Of a DNA stretch of 64,000 bases, positions 47,099-58,354 are shown in pieces. Source of the DNA: Astragalus membranaceus (taxonomy: Eukaryota > Streptophyta > Magnoliopsida > Fabales > Fabaceae); assembly GCA_039519185.1 (NCBI GenBank), contig CM076848.1:28005917-28069916 (forward strand), read 5' to 3'. The position numbers and the translations under genes were made by a program. The stretch's first letter is position 1; each line of letters starts with the position of its first letter. The notes beneath the pieces are model-generated. The model had not been told where the DNA came from. It made no database searches and saw nothing but the letters and a program-made list of their open reading frames with translations.

Positions 47099-48799
47099 GG
47101 ATTTTGACAAGGAATATGAATTGGCCGAAACATATTCCGAGGCAAAATAGAAATAAAGAATTCAGAAATTATACCAATTCTGTCTACCTAGAGAAACCTG
47201 AGTTTTCTTTTCCTTTTCCTTCTCTCTTTTTTTTTATCTGTATTTTAACAAAGAATATGAATTGGCCGAAACATATTCCGAGGCAAAATGAAGATAAAGA
47301 GTAGGCACTTTCGTGTCGATGCGAAAACAGTAAATGAACACTGACGTGCGAGCAAAAACGGGCACTTGGCGTGCAGAAAGCGGTAAATGGGCACTTGGCG
47401 TGCAGAAAAGCGGTAAGTGGGCACTTGGCGTGCAGAAAAGCGGTAAATTTCCCAGGCTGCCTAAAACCTGTAATCCTTAAACGAACTCTTGATGAATCCG
47501 AGTTTGCACGTGGCTTTGAGGAGCACGCTTCCTGTTGGCCTTTTCGAGCGACCGGGGGGATCGTTATCAGCTCCGGAACTGATATACTGATCAATGCACG
47601 GCGTCCACTGTATCTTAGGCTGATACAACTATTCCGTTGAACCTCACATGGGGCTGCGGTCCATCGCGTTGCTCGTACGCGACGTGAGACCTGGACAGAA
47701 GGGAGCGTTGAACTCTGACGAGAGCGATTTTGAACTCCAAACTGCAATGCACTCTTGAACGCTGAACTGAAAAGCATTTGAACTCCGAACTAAGGGAGCA
47801 TTTTCCGGGAACTGAGGGCGAGGATTAACACCGAAGTATTTATCCGTCCTTGTATCTGCAAGTGATATGAACAAATGCATGCAATGCGAATGCCATGATT
47901 GCTTTTTGATGGGATGAATGTGATGTGATGCAGGAGCTTCTTCTTGCTTGCATGAATTTTTTTGTCTATGTTTGATGAATGCAATGCATGAGTTTTATCC
48001 GTTTTATTGCTCTTTTGCTCTCCTCTTCTTTTTAATCTCTTTTTCATTGTTTTCTTTTTCTTTTCTTCTTATTTTTGTTGCTCTTTTGCTCTTTTTGGCT
48101 TTTCTTACACCGGTTCAACCAAATCGTAGGACTTGCGCTACGAGGCACGAGGATCGTCCATAATGGTGTGAGGGTCATACTTCAGCCTTTTGTGAATTAT
48201 TTTGACGCAATCAGTGCTTTTGTTTGACTTTTGTAAATTTACCTGATTGAGAGATCATTTCTTTTCTCATGATTTTCAAAAGTTTCGCAATGAGTTTAAT
48301 GCTCTGATTTATGCACATTTTCATAATTCATTTATCATCTACCATAAAACATCATTTTAAAGCACAAATGAAAAGGAAACAATGACAAAACAATAAGCAG
48401 ACGGAGTGAAGAGTTTGGACTTTTATTCATATGGAAATCGAACGCGCAAAAGGTCGCGCCGACTGAAAAGAGTACATTGAGAACTTTGAAACTAAGAAAA
48501 AGCAAGAAAAATGGGCGCAACAGATCTTATGAGCGTTCTTCGTCTTTGGAGTGTTGATGCCAATCACCCATACTTATATCCTTGATCACCCTTTTATCCA
48601 AGCTTTTGGAGGCGCTGCTTGCCTTTTTTACCTTTTTTTTAAGTCCAACCTTTCTAACCCTAATTTTTGCCTGGACCGCTCTTTGCGAGTTTTCAGTCCA
48701 CCGGGTCGCTCTTTTTTGCCTAGGCCGCCCTTTCGGGTTTTCGACCTAGCGAGCTAATTCTTGCTTGGCTCATTTTTCTCTTTTTCCTTTTTATTTTTC
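47099..48799 (-). other. Element C 3' non-coding region with tandem repeats
   Basis: Between integrase and the PPT lies about 1.7 kb without credible coding. It holds a three-copy repeat at 47361-47450 (unit GGGCACTTGGCGTGCAGAAA plus AGCGGTAA, about 30 bp) and a two-copy block TGAATTGGCCGAAACATATT near 47116 and 47257. Long 3' non-coding repeats are usual in Ogre elements. Confidence 0.6.
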
Positions 48800-49790
48800 T
48801 CAGGCGTAATATTTCTTGACTGAATCTGAATTGACTGGGTTTCTGAGTTCTTCACCATCCATGTTGGTGAGTATCAATGCTCCTCCGGAAAAGGCTTTCT
48901 TTACCACATATGGTCCATCATAGCTAGGTGTCCATTTCCCACGGGGGTCACTCTGGATAGGCAGAATCTTCTTGAGCACAAGGTCTCCCTCGCTGAATTC
49001 TCGGGGACGAACTTTCTTGTCGAAAGCTGTCTTCATCCTTTGTTGATACGACTGGCCATGACACAGGGCAGCAATTCTTTTCTCCTCAATGAGATTCAGC
49101 TGATCCAGACGAGCTTGGACCCATTCTGCTTCTTCCAACTTGGTTTCCATCAGTACCCGCAGAGAGGGTATCTCAACTTCAATGGGGAGGACTGCTTCCG
49201 ACCCATACACCAAAGAGAAAGGGGTTGCCCCGGTTGAAGTACGCACTGAGGTACGATACCCATGCAAGGCGAAAGGAAGCATCTCGTGCCAATCTTTATA
49301 GGTTACTACCATCTTTTGCACAATCAAATCTTTCTTTACAAACTTAGCAACCACAGCTGGTAATGCTGGAATATGAAGCAGCTTCAACCCACTTGGTGAA
49401 GTAATCAATAGCGACCAGGATGAAGCGATGCCCATTTGATGCCTTAGGCTCGATAGGACCTATGACATCCATGCCCCACATTGAGAATGGCCAAGAGGCG
49501 GTCAAGACATTTAGGGAAGCAGGTGGTACATGAATATGATCAGCGTAGATTTGGCACTTGTGACATCTTCTTACGAAACTATAGCAATCTGATTCCATTT
49601 GCAACCAATAATAGCCAGCTCTTAATATTTTTCTTGCCATGGTGTGCCCACTGGAATGAACCCCAAATGAGCCTTCATGGACTTCTCTCATGATTTTTGT
49701 TGCCTCTTCTTCTGTCACACACCTTAAAAGGACCATATCATAATTTCTTTTGTATAGAACTTCACCGCTCAAAAAGAAATTCCTTGACAA
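48800..49790 (-). pseudogene. Element C integrase, frameshifted and missing most of the catalytic core
   Basis: The N-terminal part (49790-49344) has the zinc-binding pattern (REVHEGSFGVHSSGHT, CHKCQ) and the first catalytic Asp in WGMDVIGPI. A frameshift follows near 49350. Near 49323 the sequence jumps from AKFVKKDLI to VQKMVVTYKDWHEML. The second Asp and the Glu of the DDE triad lie in the lost segment of roughly 60 residues. The C-terminal part (LHGYRTSVRTSTGATP, GDLVLKKILP) is present to the stop at 48800. There is also a frameshift relative to RT at about 49770-49790. The enzyme cannot be active. Confidence 0.85.
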
Positions 49791-52078
49791 TCTTCTGAGG
49801 GTTCTCTTGTCCTTCTGACGCTCCAGGAGGGTATTCTCTGTTCAAGATGTACTGCTTGATGTCATAATACCAGGGCTTGTTATCAGACTCTTCCTCGATG
49901 ACCATGCAATAATGATGTGCTGGCAAATCTCGATGCTGAATCCCGATGTGAGTCAAGCTTTTGTCGCAGCTGATATTAAACATTGAAGACAAAGTGGCTA
50001 GTGCATCAGCCAACTGATTCTCATTGCGAGGAAGGTGCTGGAATGTGATTTCCTCAAAAAGCTCAACCAGCTTTAGAATGTAATCTCGGTAAGGGATCAA
50101 CTTGGAGTCCCTGGTCTCCCAATCACCGTTCACTTGGTGAATTACTAGAGCTGAATCTCCATACACATCAAGTCTCTTAACTTTCCAATCAATGGCCGCC
50201 TGGATACCCAGAATACATGCCTCATACTCTGCGATATTATTAGTGACGTAGAAGCTTAGTCTGGCAGTGAATGGGATGAAGCGATTATCAGGGGAAATCA
50301 GCACTGCCCCGGCTCCGTGCCCGTACATATTGGAGGCACCATCGAACACCATTCTCCATCTTTCATCTTCTGGGGATTTCCCTTCTTCAAACAAAGCCAT
50401 GATATTTTCATCAGGAAAGTCATACTGCATAGGCTGATAATCTTCAACAGGCTGGTGGGCCAGGTACTCGGCCAGCGCACTACCTTTAATTGCTTTCTGA
50501 GTGACATATAGGAGATCATATTCTGATAACTGCATTTGCCAACGGGCAAGTCTCCCTGTAAGCGCGGGCTTCTCGAAGATATACTTGATAGGATCCATTT
50601 TAGATACCAACCAAGTAGTGTGACTTAACATGTACTGCCTCAAACGATGAGCAGCCCAAACTAAAGCACAACAAGTCTTTTCTAGCAGCGAGTACCTTGT
50701 CTCACAGTCAGTGAATTTCTTGCTCAAATAGTAAATGGCATGCTCTTTCTTCCCAGATTCATCATGTTGCCCTAACATACAACCCATTGAGCTATCTAGC
50801 ACGGTTAGGTACAGGATCAGAGGTTTGCCGGGTACAGGAGGCCTCAAGATAGGTGGATTCTGAAGATATTTTTTGATCTTTTCAAATGCTTCTTGACAAT
50901 CATCATTCCATTTGGTCTCTTGATTATTGCACAAAAGTTTGAAGATTGGTTCACAAGTGGCAGTCAACTGGAATATGAACCTAGAGATGTAGTTCAGTCT
51001 TCCGAGAAAACCCCGAATCTCTTTTTCTGTTTTAGGGACTGGCATCTCAAGAATCGCACGCACCTTGTCTGGATCGACCTCTATCCCCTTTTGGCTGACG
51101 ATGAACCCCAACAACTTTCCTGATCGCACGCCAAAGGTACACTTGGCAGGATTTAATCTGAGCTTGAATTTTCTCAACCGCTCGAAGAGCTTTTGCAAAT
51201 TGACAATGTGTTCCTCGTCCGTTTTAGACTTTGCGATCATATCGTCCACGTAGACCTCTATTTCTTTGTGCATCATGTCATGAAACAATGTTACCATAGC
51301 CCTTTGATAGGTAGCACCGGCGTTCTTCAACCCGAATGGCATGACTCTGTAATAGAATGTTCCCCAAAGAGTTGTGAAAGTTGTCTTCTCCATATCCTCA
51401 GGAGCCATCTTGATCTGGTTATACCCTGAATACCCATCCATGAAGGAGAACAGTGAATGTTGCGCCGTACTATCCACTAAGACATCAATATGGGGCAGGG
51501 GAAAATCATCTTTGGGACTAGCACGGTTCAGATCTCTGTAATCAACGCACATTCTAACTTTCCCGTCCTTTTTCGGAACTGGCACGATGTTGGCAACCCA
51601 ATGCGGATACTTGGCTACCGCTAGGAACCCAGCGTCAAACTGCTTTTTCACTTCATCTCTGATCTTTAAAGACATTTCTGGCTTCATTCTTCTCAGTTTC
51701 TGCTTTACCGGAGGACATCCTGGCTTGACTGGCAACTTATGCACCACTATGTCGGTATCTAAACCTGGCATATCTTGATAAGTCCATGCGAAGACATCAA
51801 CATATTCATGCAGGAGTTCAATTAGTTTCTTGCGCTCACCTTCCTTCATTGTAGTACCCACCTTTACTTCCTTCTGGCTGTCCTCTGTGCCTAGGTTAAT
51901 TATCTCAACGGACTCCCCATGTGCCTGAATAACCTTTTCCTCTTGTTCAACCATTCTCATCAATTCTGGAGGAGTTTCCCAGTCATCCTCAACATCCTCC
52001 TCAGCTTGGTTAACGGGGTGATCAAAATTAACATATGAACCGTTGGCATCGTTATTCTCAAAGATATTCATTTTAGAT
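49762..52078 (-). CDS. Element C reverse transcriptase, RNase H and second (archaeal-type) RNase H
   Basis: The open frame is uninterrupted from the putative splice acceptor at 52079 (KMNIFENNDANGS) to 49762. RT landmarks: PHWVANIVPVPKKDG, MCVDYRDLN, FMDGYSGYNQI, GLKNAGATYQRAM and the catalytic YVDD about 275 residues in. An RNase H region follows (LYLTVLDSSMGCMLGQ, YYLSKKFTDCETRY) that looks degenerate at the catalytic acids. A second RNase H comes next (WRMVFDGASNMYGHGAG, NNIAEYEACILGI, VYGDSALVIHQ, NQLADALATLSS). The dual RNase H arrangement marks the Tat/Ogre lineage. This is the best preserved coding part of the element. Confidence 0.9.
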
Positions 52079-52286
52079 CTGCATTTGCGGGAATAGAAAG
52101 AAATGAACAAGCAAAAATAGAAACACAAGATGGAGACGCATGATAATAAAAGGCAAATTTATTTATTTGAGAATCCAAAACAACATTTTATTGATAGATG
52201 ATATTTGAAGGAAAAACATGCATGCCCTTATGAAATATCCTAAGGCCTTGGGCAGAGCCAAAGAATTTGCATTACAAAATCATTAC
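52079..52286 (-). other. Putative Ogre intron (208 bp) between protease and RT
   Basis: On the minus strand the donor is CCAAA/GTAATG and the acceptor AAATGCAG/ATCTAAAATG. Splicing joins the protease frame (...FIPK) to the RT frame (SKMNIFENN) without a shift. Unspliced RNA meets a TAA overlapping the donor itself (AAG TAA). Ogre elements are known to carry an intron at this place. Confidence 0.75.
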
Positions 52287-53689
52287 TTTGGAATGAAAAT
52301 AACAGGGAAATCAATGATCTTCCATTTATCAAGCTCTTCCTCTGCAGCACTGCGACGCACCAAGTCCGCGCTTTTGTCTTCCACAACTGATTCTTCCTCG
52401 ATGACGGCCACCTGATTGGGGTCCAGCATACCCGCGCTCCTGAAGCTCTGGGAGAGATCATAGATAGGAACCTTCTTCAAGCTTGGTTCCCGCCCCTGAA
52501 GCTTAGCTAACCTCCTTTCTCGCTTTTCCTCAGCCACTCTCTTCTTATCAGCTTGAGTGGGCCGATATCCTAACCCGCGCCTATCCTTGTACTCTTGTAG
52601 CTGAACCGGCGTCAGAACTCCTTGCTCGGACTTTCCCAACCCTTTTCCGATCTGGTAACCATTTTGCAGCATGACTTTGGCTACCATGATAGTAGCGTTA
52701 GATATCTTTGGTACGGGCAACGGGGCTTCTTCCCCCACAAAAGCAGCATTTGCAATTTCTAGTGATTGAAAGGCAGATTCAAGTGACTCTTCTGCAGCCT
52801 CAATGTATTGAGGAGGATGGGGCTTGCTAACGATAAACTCTTCTTCTCCAAAAACGACTATCAGCTTGTCATTGACTACAAACTTAAGCCTTTGGTGGAG
52901 GGATGAAGGAACAGCACCGGCAGCATGAATCCAGGGTCTCCCCAGGAGACAACTGTAGGATGATGCAATGTCCATGATCTGAAAATTCACATAAAATACT
53001 TCTGGCCCTATCTGCATCTGGAACTCCATTTCTCCTATAACCTCCTTCTTGGATCCGTCAAATGCCCTAACTAGTGTTGAGCTAGGCTTCATATACGAAC
53101 AGTCTACATTTAATCTGCTCATAGTAGATTTGAGCATGACATTCAAAGAGGATCCATTGTCGATGAGGACCCTGGATAGTGTATATTCACCACATCTAAC
53201 TGAAATGTGAAGTGCCTGATTATGCCCCTTTCCCTCAGGGGTGAGCTCATCATCGGTGAAAGTAATATAATTGGACGCAACAATATTCCCTACAATGCCA
53301 TTGAGCTGGTCAACAGTGATGTTCTGAGCTACATGGGCTTCATTCAATACTTTCATTAGGGCTGCACGGTGAACCTCAGAATTGAGCAGTAGGGACATGA
53401 TAGAGATCTTTGCAGGAGTGTGGTGCAGCTGGTCCACCACTTTGTAATCACTCTGACGCATGATCTTCAGAAATTCAGTGGCTTCTTGTTCTGACACTTT
53501 CCTACTTACCTTGGGTTCTTGCGTTTTGCCTTTGCGAATTCTTTCCTCTTCCTCCTTTGAGGGACCTTCTTTCAGGACTTCAGGGACATAAACACGACCG
53601 CTTCTAGTGACTCTGCTGCTTCCCGCAATGTTGGTGACATCGGGAACAACTTGAGGCTTCGAATTGGAACTGACACCCCATGGCTCCAT
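52287..53689 (-). CDS. Element C aspartic protease with G-patch
   Basis: The frame follows gag and is entered by a one-base frame change near 53670-53690. A segment SRVTRSGRVYVPE precedes the protease core LIDNGSSLNVM (retropepsin-type DNGSS). Then come YSCLLGRPWIHAAGAVPSSL and a G-patch-like NGYQIGKGLGKSEQG. It ends WKIIDFPVIFIPK at the intron donor. The frame change may be a mutation or a translational shift; I favour mutation because both frames overlap only where conserved sequence switches. Confidence 0.85.
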
Positions 53690-55908
53690 GGGACAGCATT
53701 GTTCTTTTGATGAGGAGCTGGGACAGGAATCACAATGGTCTTAGGTCTCTCCACGATCGGCTTTCGGCTATACGGGACCTCAATAGGTACCTGAACATTT
53801 CCATTCTTATCTGATTCGAAGGTCAGCACATCCTCCTCTTTCTCTTGCACACCCATTTGGATTATATGACGATCCAACAGGTCCTGCAAAACTGTCTTGA
53901 AGGTCTCACATGCTCCGACACAATTATCATCAACACATACTTCTTTCTGAGCACAACCTCCCTCAATGACCCCGAACTTGCATAGCTTTGCATGAATGAC
54001 CTCTAAGGGTGTTTGGATACACTCCACAGTTCTGATTAAGGATTGACTTCCCGTATCATGGATGGCATTGGTTGCATGTTTCTGATGACCAGGCAGCGGA
54101 TTAGTTGTGATACTCGGGTCTTCTTGTTTGAAGATTATCCCTTTGGCATCAATAAGATCTTGCACTACAATTTTGAATGCCTTGCAGTCCTCAACAGCGT
54201 GTCCTACTGCCCCTTCATGAAATGCACAGGTAACATTGGGATTGTAGCCTCGGAAGTAGGGTGGTTGAACTGGTCTCATGGGTCTGGTATTGATGAGTTT
54301 GTTTGTAAAAAGATAGTTGAATAGGTCAGTATAGGACATGGGGATGGGATCAAAGGTGGTCTGTTTTTTGTCTGGGTAGCTTTTGTGATAGTTATTTTGT
54401 GGTGGAAGGGTTGGTCGTGTTTGAGTGGGGACAGGGATGTTTTGTGGTTGATAAGGTGGGCTTATGGTGATGGCGTTGGTCTCTCCTTCTTTCTTCTTTG
54501 AAAATCCGGAGAATGGCTTTTTCTGGGTGGTTATACTTGTGGAACCATGGGCAATCTTGCCGCTTCTCATCCCGTTTTCTAGTCTTTCACCGATGATTAC
54601 CATGTCTGAGAAATTGGAAGACACGCTACCAATCAACCGATCGTAGTATAACGGCGGCAGGGTTTCCATGAACATGAAGACTAATTCTTTCTCTAACAAA
54701 GGGGGTGTTACCTGTGCAGCCAAAGCCCTCCACCGCTGGGCATACTCTTTGAATGACTCATTATCTCTTTTTGCCAGACTCTGCAATTGTGTTCTGTCTG
54801 GCGCCATATCTGTATTGTACGGGTACTGTCTGAGGAAAGCATCAGCCAAGTCTTTCCAACAATGGATATGGGACGGTTCTAGCTGCATGTACCAGTTGAG
54901 AGATGCTCCCGCAAGGCTCTCTTGGAAGTAATGGATCAACAACTTGTCATCATGAGAATGTGCAGCCATTTTTCTACAGTACATGGTCAGATGGCTTTTA
55001 GGGCAAGTCACGCCTCGGTACTTGTCAAAGTCGGGCACTTTGAATTTGGGAGGTAAAACCACATCAGGGATGAGACACAGATCACGAGCTTCTCTTGCTC
55101 TAGAGCCCGACCCTTCAATCATCCTTAAGCGTTCTTCTAACATATGATACCTGTCTCTAGCTTGAGGAGCTTCAGCAGGATAGTTCTGAGGAAAACCATT
55201 CACACCGTAGTGAGGATTACTCATCGACACTACGGCTGGGTTCACGTGTGGGTCACGTGAGTGAGTGATATTCCCAGGGATTGGTCCCTGAATTGGGGGA
55301 TGGACCGTTACTGGTGAATGAAAGTCGAACGGAGTTCCCGACGGAATAGGAATCTGAATTTGGCCCTGAGGCGCTCCCGCTCCTCCACTGTTTGTGGCTG
55401 TGATGGGTCGGACTTGTTCTGCATCCCTAAGGGGATTACTTCCCGCATTAGCCTCGGCTCCTGGAGGTGCGTATCCGGATGGGAGTCCCCAAGGCATCCC
55501 ATGCATAACTGGTTGGCCCTGGTTGTTGGTTCCTGAAGTATGAGCAAAGGTGTTAGTCTCGAGACTCGGAGGGGGAAGAGTGACAGCAACTCCGGTAGTG
55601 ACGGCAAGACTTTCAGCGGCAGTTCCGTTCCTCAAAGCTTGTAGTATGCCCATCATTTCCGTCATCTGTGCTTCCATTGCCCCGATTTTCGTTCTCAACT
55701 CCCGATTCTCTTGAGCCAATTGCTCTGGATTGGGAACCTCAGCAGAGGTGTTACCATGGTCTGATTCCCCACTTCCTAAGTCTTCAATAACAGGACGGCC
55801 CCGGTCATTCTGGTTAGTTGCCATGAGCCTTGCTTGTAGACGAGTCAGGTATCGATGTTGGCGAACCAGCTTGCCTTTTTCTATTGAGGGAATACACTTT
55901 ATGAGCAC
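53572..55908 (-). CDS. Element C gag
   Basis: The frame starts in MLIKCIPSIEKGK (a downstream Met, MATNQNDRGRP, is an alternative start). A coiled-coil stretch follows (QLAQENRELRTKIGAMEAQM), then a Pro/Gly-rich linker. The retrotransposon gag core is FKVPDFDKYRG, CPKSHLTMYCRKMA, FQESLAGASLNWYM and WKDLADAFLRQY. Two Cys/His clusters follow (TCAFHEGAVGHAVEDC, GACETFKTVLQDLLD). The structural protein packages element RNA. After NNAVPWSHG the conserved sequence continues in the next frame. Confidence 0.88.
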   Translation of the reverse strand: MLIKCIPSIEKGKLVRQHRYLTRLQARLMATNQNDRGRPVIEDLGSGESDHGNTSAEVPNPEQLAQENRELRTKIGAMEAQMTEMMGILQALRNGTAAESLAVTTGVAVTLPPPSLETNTFAHTSGTNNQGQPVMHGMPWGLPSGYAPPGAEANAGSNPLRDAEQVRPITATNSGGAGAPQGQIQIPIPSGTPFDFHSPVTVHPPIQGPIPGNITHSRDPHVNPAVVSMSNPHYGVNGFPQNYPAEAPQARDRYHMLEERLRMIEGSGSRAREARDLCLIPDVVLPPKFKVPDFDKYRGVTCPKSHLTMYCRKMAAHSHDDKLLIHYFQESLAGASLNWYMQLEPSHIHCWKDLADAFLRQYPYNTDMAPDRTQLQSLAKRDNESFKEYAQRWRALAAQVTPPLLEKELVFMFMETLPPLYYDRLIGSVSSNFSDMVIIGERLENGMRSGKIAHGSTSITTQKKPFSGFSKKKEGETNAITISPPYQPQNIPVPTQTRPTLPPQNNYHKSYPDKKQTTFDPIPMSYTDLFNYLFTNKLINTRPMRPVQPPYFRGYNPNVTCAFHEGAVGHAVEDCKAFKIVVQDLIDAKGIIFKQEDPSITTNPLPGHQKHATNAIHDTGSQSLIRTVECIQTPLEVIHAKLCKFGVIEGGCAQKEVCVDDNCVGACETFKTVLQDLLDRHIIQMGVQEKEEDVLTFESDKNGNVQVPIEVPYSRKPIVERPKTIVIPVPAPHQKNNAVPWSHGVSVPIRSLKLFPMSPTLREAAESLEAVVFMSLKS

Positions 55909-56280
55909 GAGATTTAAATAAATGAATGCAGATGCAATGCAATATGCATGATTTTATGTTTGTTTGGGTGCCGGGAATCGCGGTGTAATTCGTCTTGTCA
56001 TAGGCGTGTAGGTCTAAAGCTCTAACATTCTTATTTTTATATATATATTTTTTTATTTTTATATATTTTTTTATTTTTTGCTATATATTTTTTTTTGCAA
56101 CGAAGTTGGAAGCAATAGGCAAAACGAACACACTTTATTCAAAAGGAAAGAATACTTCAAACTCGAGAGAAGAGCAAAGTACAATATTCTGAGGACAAAG
56201 TACAATATTCAAAGAAAATTACAACTTTTTAGAGAAAATTACAATTTCCTAAGAATTATTGCGATGTTCTAAAGTGAACT
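55909..56280 (-). other. Spacer between ORF1 and gag of element C
   Basis: This is low-complexity AT-rich sequence (ATATATTTTTTT runs near 56040-56090) with no coding. Such spacers separate ORF1 and gag in Ogre-type elements. Confidence 0.5.
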
Positions 56281-57165
56281 TCAGAGGCATATAGCCTTCA
56301 ATTTCTCCTTCCTCTTTCTCTTCTTGCTTTCGGCCGCTCCCTTGGCCTTCTCCATGAGTTCTTCTGTCAGGATCTTGCAATACTCGACAAACTCACGCAC
56401 CTTAGCCGGAGTGTTGCAAGGGTTCAATTCTGCTTCAGCTCTTCTTAGCTTCTTGGGAACATTTCTCACAGCTTGATTAGCTAGCCCTGCTAGCTTTGAA
56501 AATTTGCTCCTCCAAAGCTGAATCTCATCCCTTAGCTCCTTGATGACTTCTTGGTCTTCTATTCTGCCAATTAATGCCATGAAGCGTTCCTCCCAGTACT
56601 GGCTTTCTGCTTGCACTTGCCCATAAGATTCCCTTAGGTATTGGAGGTTCCTCTTTAATTCATCCGACCTTCCTTGTTCAAACTCCAAAGCTTGTTGATA
56701 TTCTTTCAAGATCCCTATGACAGACTTTCTATCTTGCCTGATGTTTTCCACTTGGTTCTCCATTTCAAACTTCATCCTTTGGAATCCCTCTTTTGACTTA
56801 GCTAGCGCCTCTCTAACCATTTTCTCATCCTTCTTTGACTTGGTATATGATTTCTTCCATTCCTTTGCTTCCGCCACAGCCTCATTCATCTTTGAGGCGC
56901 ACCTCTTTACTTCTTCTTTAGCTCCCTCCAAATGTTTCTGAATTCCCCTCTTGCTCTCTTCTTCTATTCCAAGCTTCCTATTGGTTACTTCAATAGCGGC
57001 GGCTTGAAGAGCATTTTCATTTTCTAGCTTCCGCTTGTCTTGCATCACCTTTCCCAATCTATTTTGCAAAGCCCTTTTCTCTTCTTCCGCTTTCGATAAG
57101 GCCAACTTAACCTCTTCCAGTTCTTCAATTAGGGGAACGTGGGGGTTCTGGTATTTTCTCTTCAA
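56281..57165 (-). pseudogene. Element C ORF1, coiled-coil C-terminal part
   Basis: The frame is rich in Glu, Lys and Leu with heptad spacing (EELEEVKLALSKAEEEKR, RLGKVMQDKRKLENEN), a long predicted coiled coil of about 200 residues, ending KRKRKEKLKAICL. It overlaps ORF1a (57125-58354) in another frame. The sequence switches from SSNQGMPSL to ECHHLKRKYQN near 57170. The two therefore look like one ORF1 broken by a one-base indel. Confidence 0.65.
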
Positions 57166-58354
57166 GTGATGGCATTCCTTGGTTGGATGATCGAGTTTCC
57201 TTAATCCTCTTTTCTAGCCATTGAGTGAAGGAGATAGTAGTGGTCCTTTTAGATAACTCGCCCTTGTTCTTCCGCACCACGGTTTCCCAAGCTTGCAAGA
57301 CTCGCCGAAGTAAGTCCTCGTCTTTAGGGATCCCCTCATGGAGGTAAAAACGGAACAACATAGCTTCGGAGGGTGAGTCCCGCATAGGGTACCCGAGTTG
57401 TCTCAAGGCCAAAGACGGGTTATAATTGATGCATCCCTGTGTTCCCATGAGAGGAACGTTCTGGAAACTGCCACATTGGAATATCACTGAGGGTCTATCT
57501 TCCCAAAACTTGTGCAAGTACCACCGAATTTGAAGAGCATCAAGGTTCTTAAGAGTATCCTTCCACTCCTGAGGGCTCATAGTCTTCGGACTACAACCCA
57601 AGGTGTAGGAAAGCAGGTCCCCAACTTCACTTTTGTTAATGCACACATGACTGATCAACCAAGCGTATAGCACAGGGAAGGAACAACACATCTTATCCTT
57701 TCGGAACTCATGATGGCGGGTGAAGGCACGATAGGTCTCGGCGAGAATAGCGGAAACCGGGTTGATGAGACTTTTTGCACTCTTGAAAGCTAAGAACACA
57801 CCAACAGCGGTTCCATCTATATGTTTCTCAATCTGAGGGAAAAGAACAATGCCGAAGATGGTCAAAGCTAGTACTCGCTTGAAAGAAACCCAATCATTTG
57901 ATGCTACATAACTAGTCATCAAACTCTCAAAGTACTCCTGAGGAAACCCAAATATCTTGTTACGCTTAACTTTGTGGGACCGTACTTCTTCTACACTGAT
58001 TTGTAACAAGGAAGCAAACTTCTCATCTGAATAATACTGCCTCTGATACTGGTAAGGTCTAGCCTCTGAGCGATCAAAACCCAGGATCTTCTCATACTCC
58101 TCTAGGGTAGGTGCCATTTGGAAGTTCTTGAAAAGAAAACATCTAATCTCAGAGTCGTAGAACCAACATAGGGCGGCGATGGCGCTCTCTTGTACTTCTA
58201 ACTGTAATAACTTGCGGATGTTCCCATTAGTTTTGTCGAAGGACCGAAGCTCAATAGGACCTAGTAGGGAAGCATACTCCTTCAAACTAGTTACATCAAT
58301 CTTCTTTACAATGGGGAACCTCGAATTGAATGCGGTTTTGCCTTTGGCTTCCAT
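57125..58354 (-). CDS. Element C ORF1, N-terminal globular part (DUF7745-like)
   Basis: The frame begins MEAKGKTAFNSRFPIVKK. It contains LCWFYDSEIRCFLFKNFQ, APTLEEYEKILGF, LALTIFGIVLFPQIEKHI and a Trp-rich segment EWKDTLKNLDALQIRWYLH. This resembles the uncharacterised ORF1 proteins upstream of gag in Ogre/Tat elements, related to the plant mobile domain family. The function is unknown. The last 20 residues (PSLEEKIPEPPRSPN) are probably out-of-frame product of the indel noted for 56281-57165. Confidence 0.65.
   Translation of the reverse strand: MEAKGKTAFNSRFPIVKKIDVTSLKEYASLLGPIELRSFDKTNGNIRKLLQLEVQESAIAALCWFYDSEIRCFLFKNFQMAPTLEEYEKILGFDRSEARPYQYQRQYYSDEKFASLLQISVEEVRSHKVKRNKIFGFPQEYFESLMTSYVASNDWVSFKRVLALTIFGIVLFPQIEKHIDGTAVGVFLAFKSAKSLINPVSAILAETYRAFTRHHEFRKDKMCCSFPVLYAWLISHVCINKSEVGDLLSYTLGCSPKTMSPQEWKDTLKNLDALQIRWYLHKFWEDRPSVIFQCGSFQNVPLMGTQGCINYNPSLALRQLGYPMRDSPSEAMLFRFYLHEGIPKDEDLLRRVLQAWETVVRKNKGELSKRTTTISFTQWLEKRIKETRSSNQGMPSLEEKIPEPPRSPN

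Noticed and set aside
47184..47777. 197-codon minus-strand frame near the 3' end of element C
   Set aside because: It crosses the tandem repeat at 47361-47450 and has no recognisable domain; it lies in the normally non-coding 3' region of an Ogre element.
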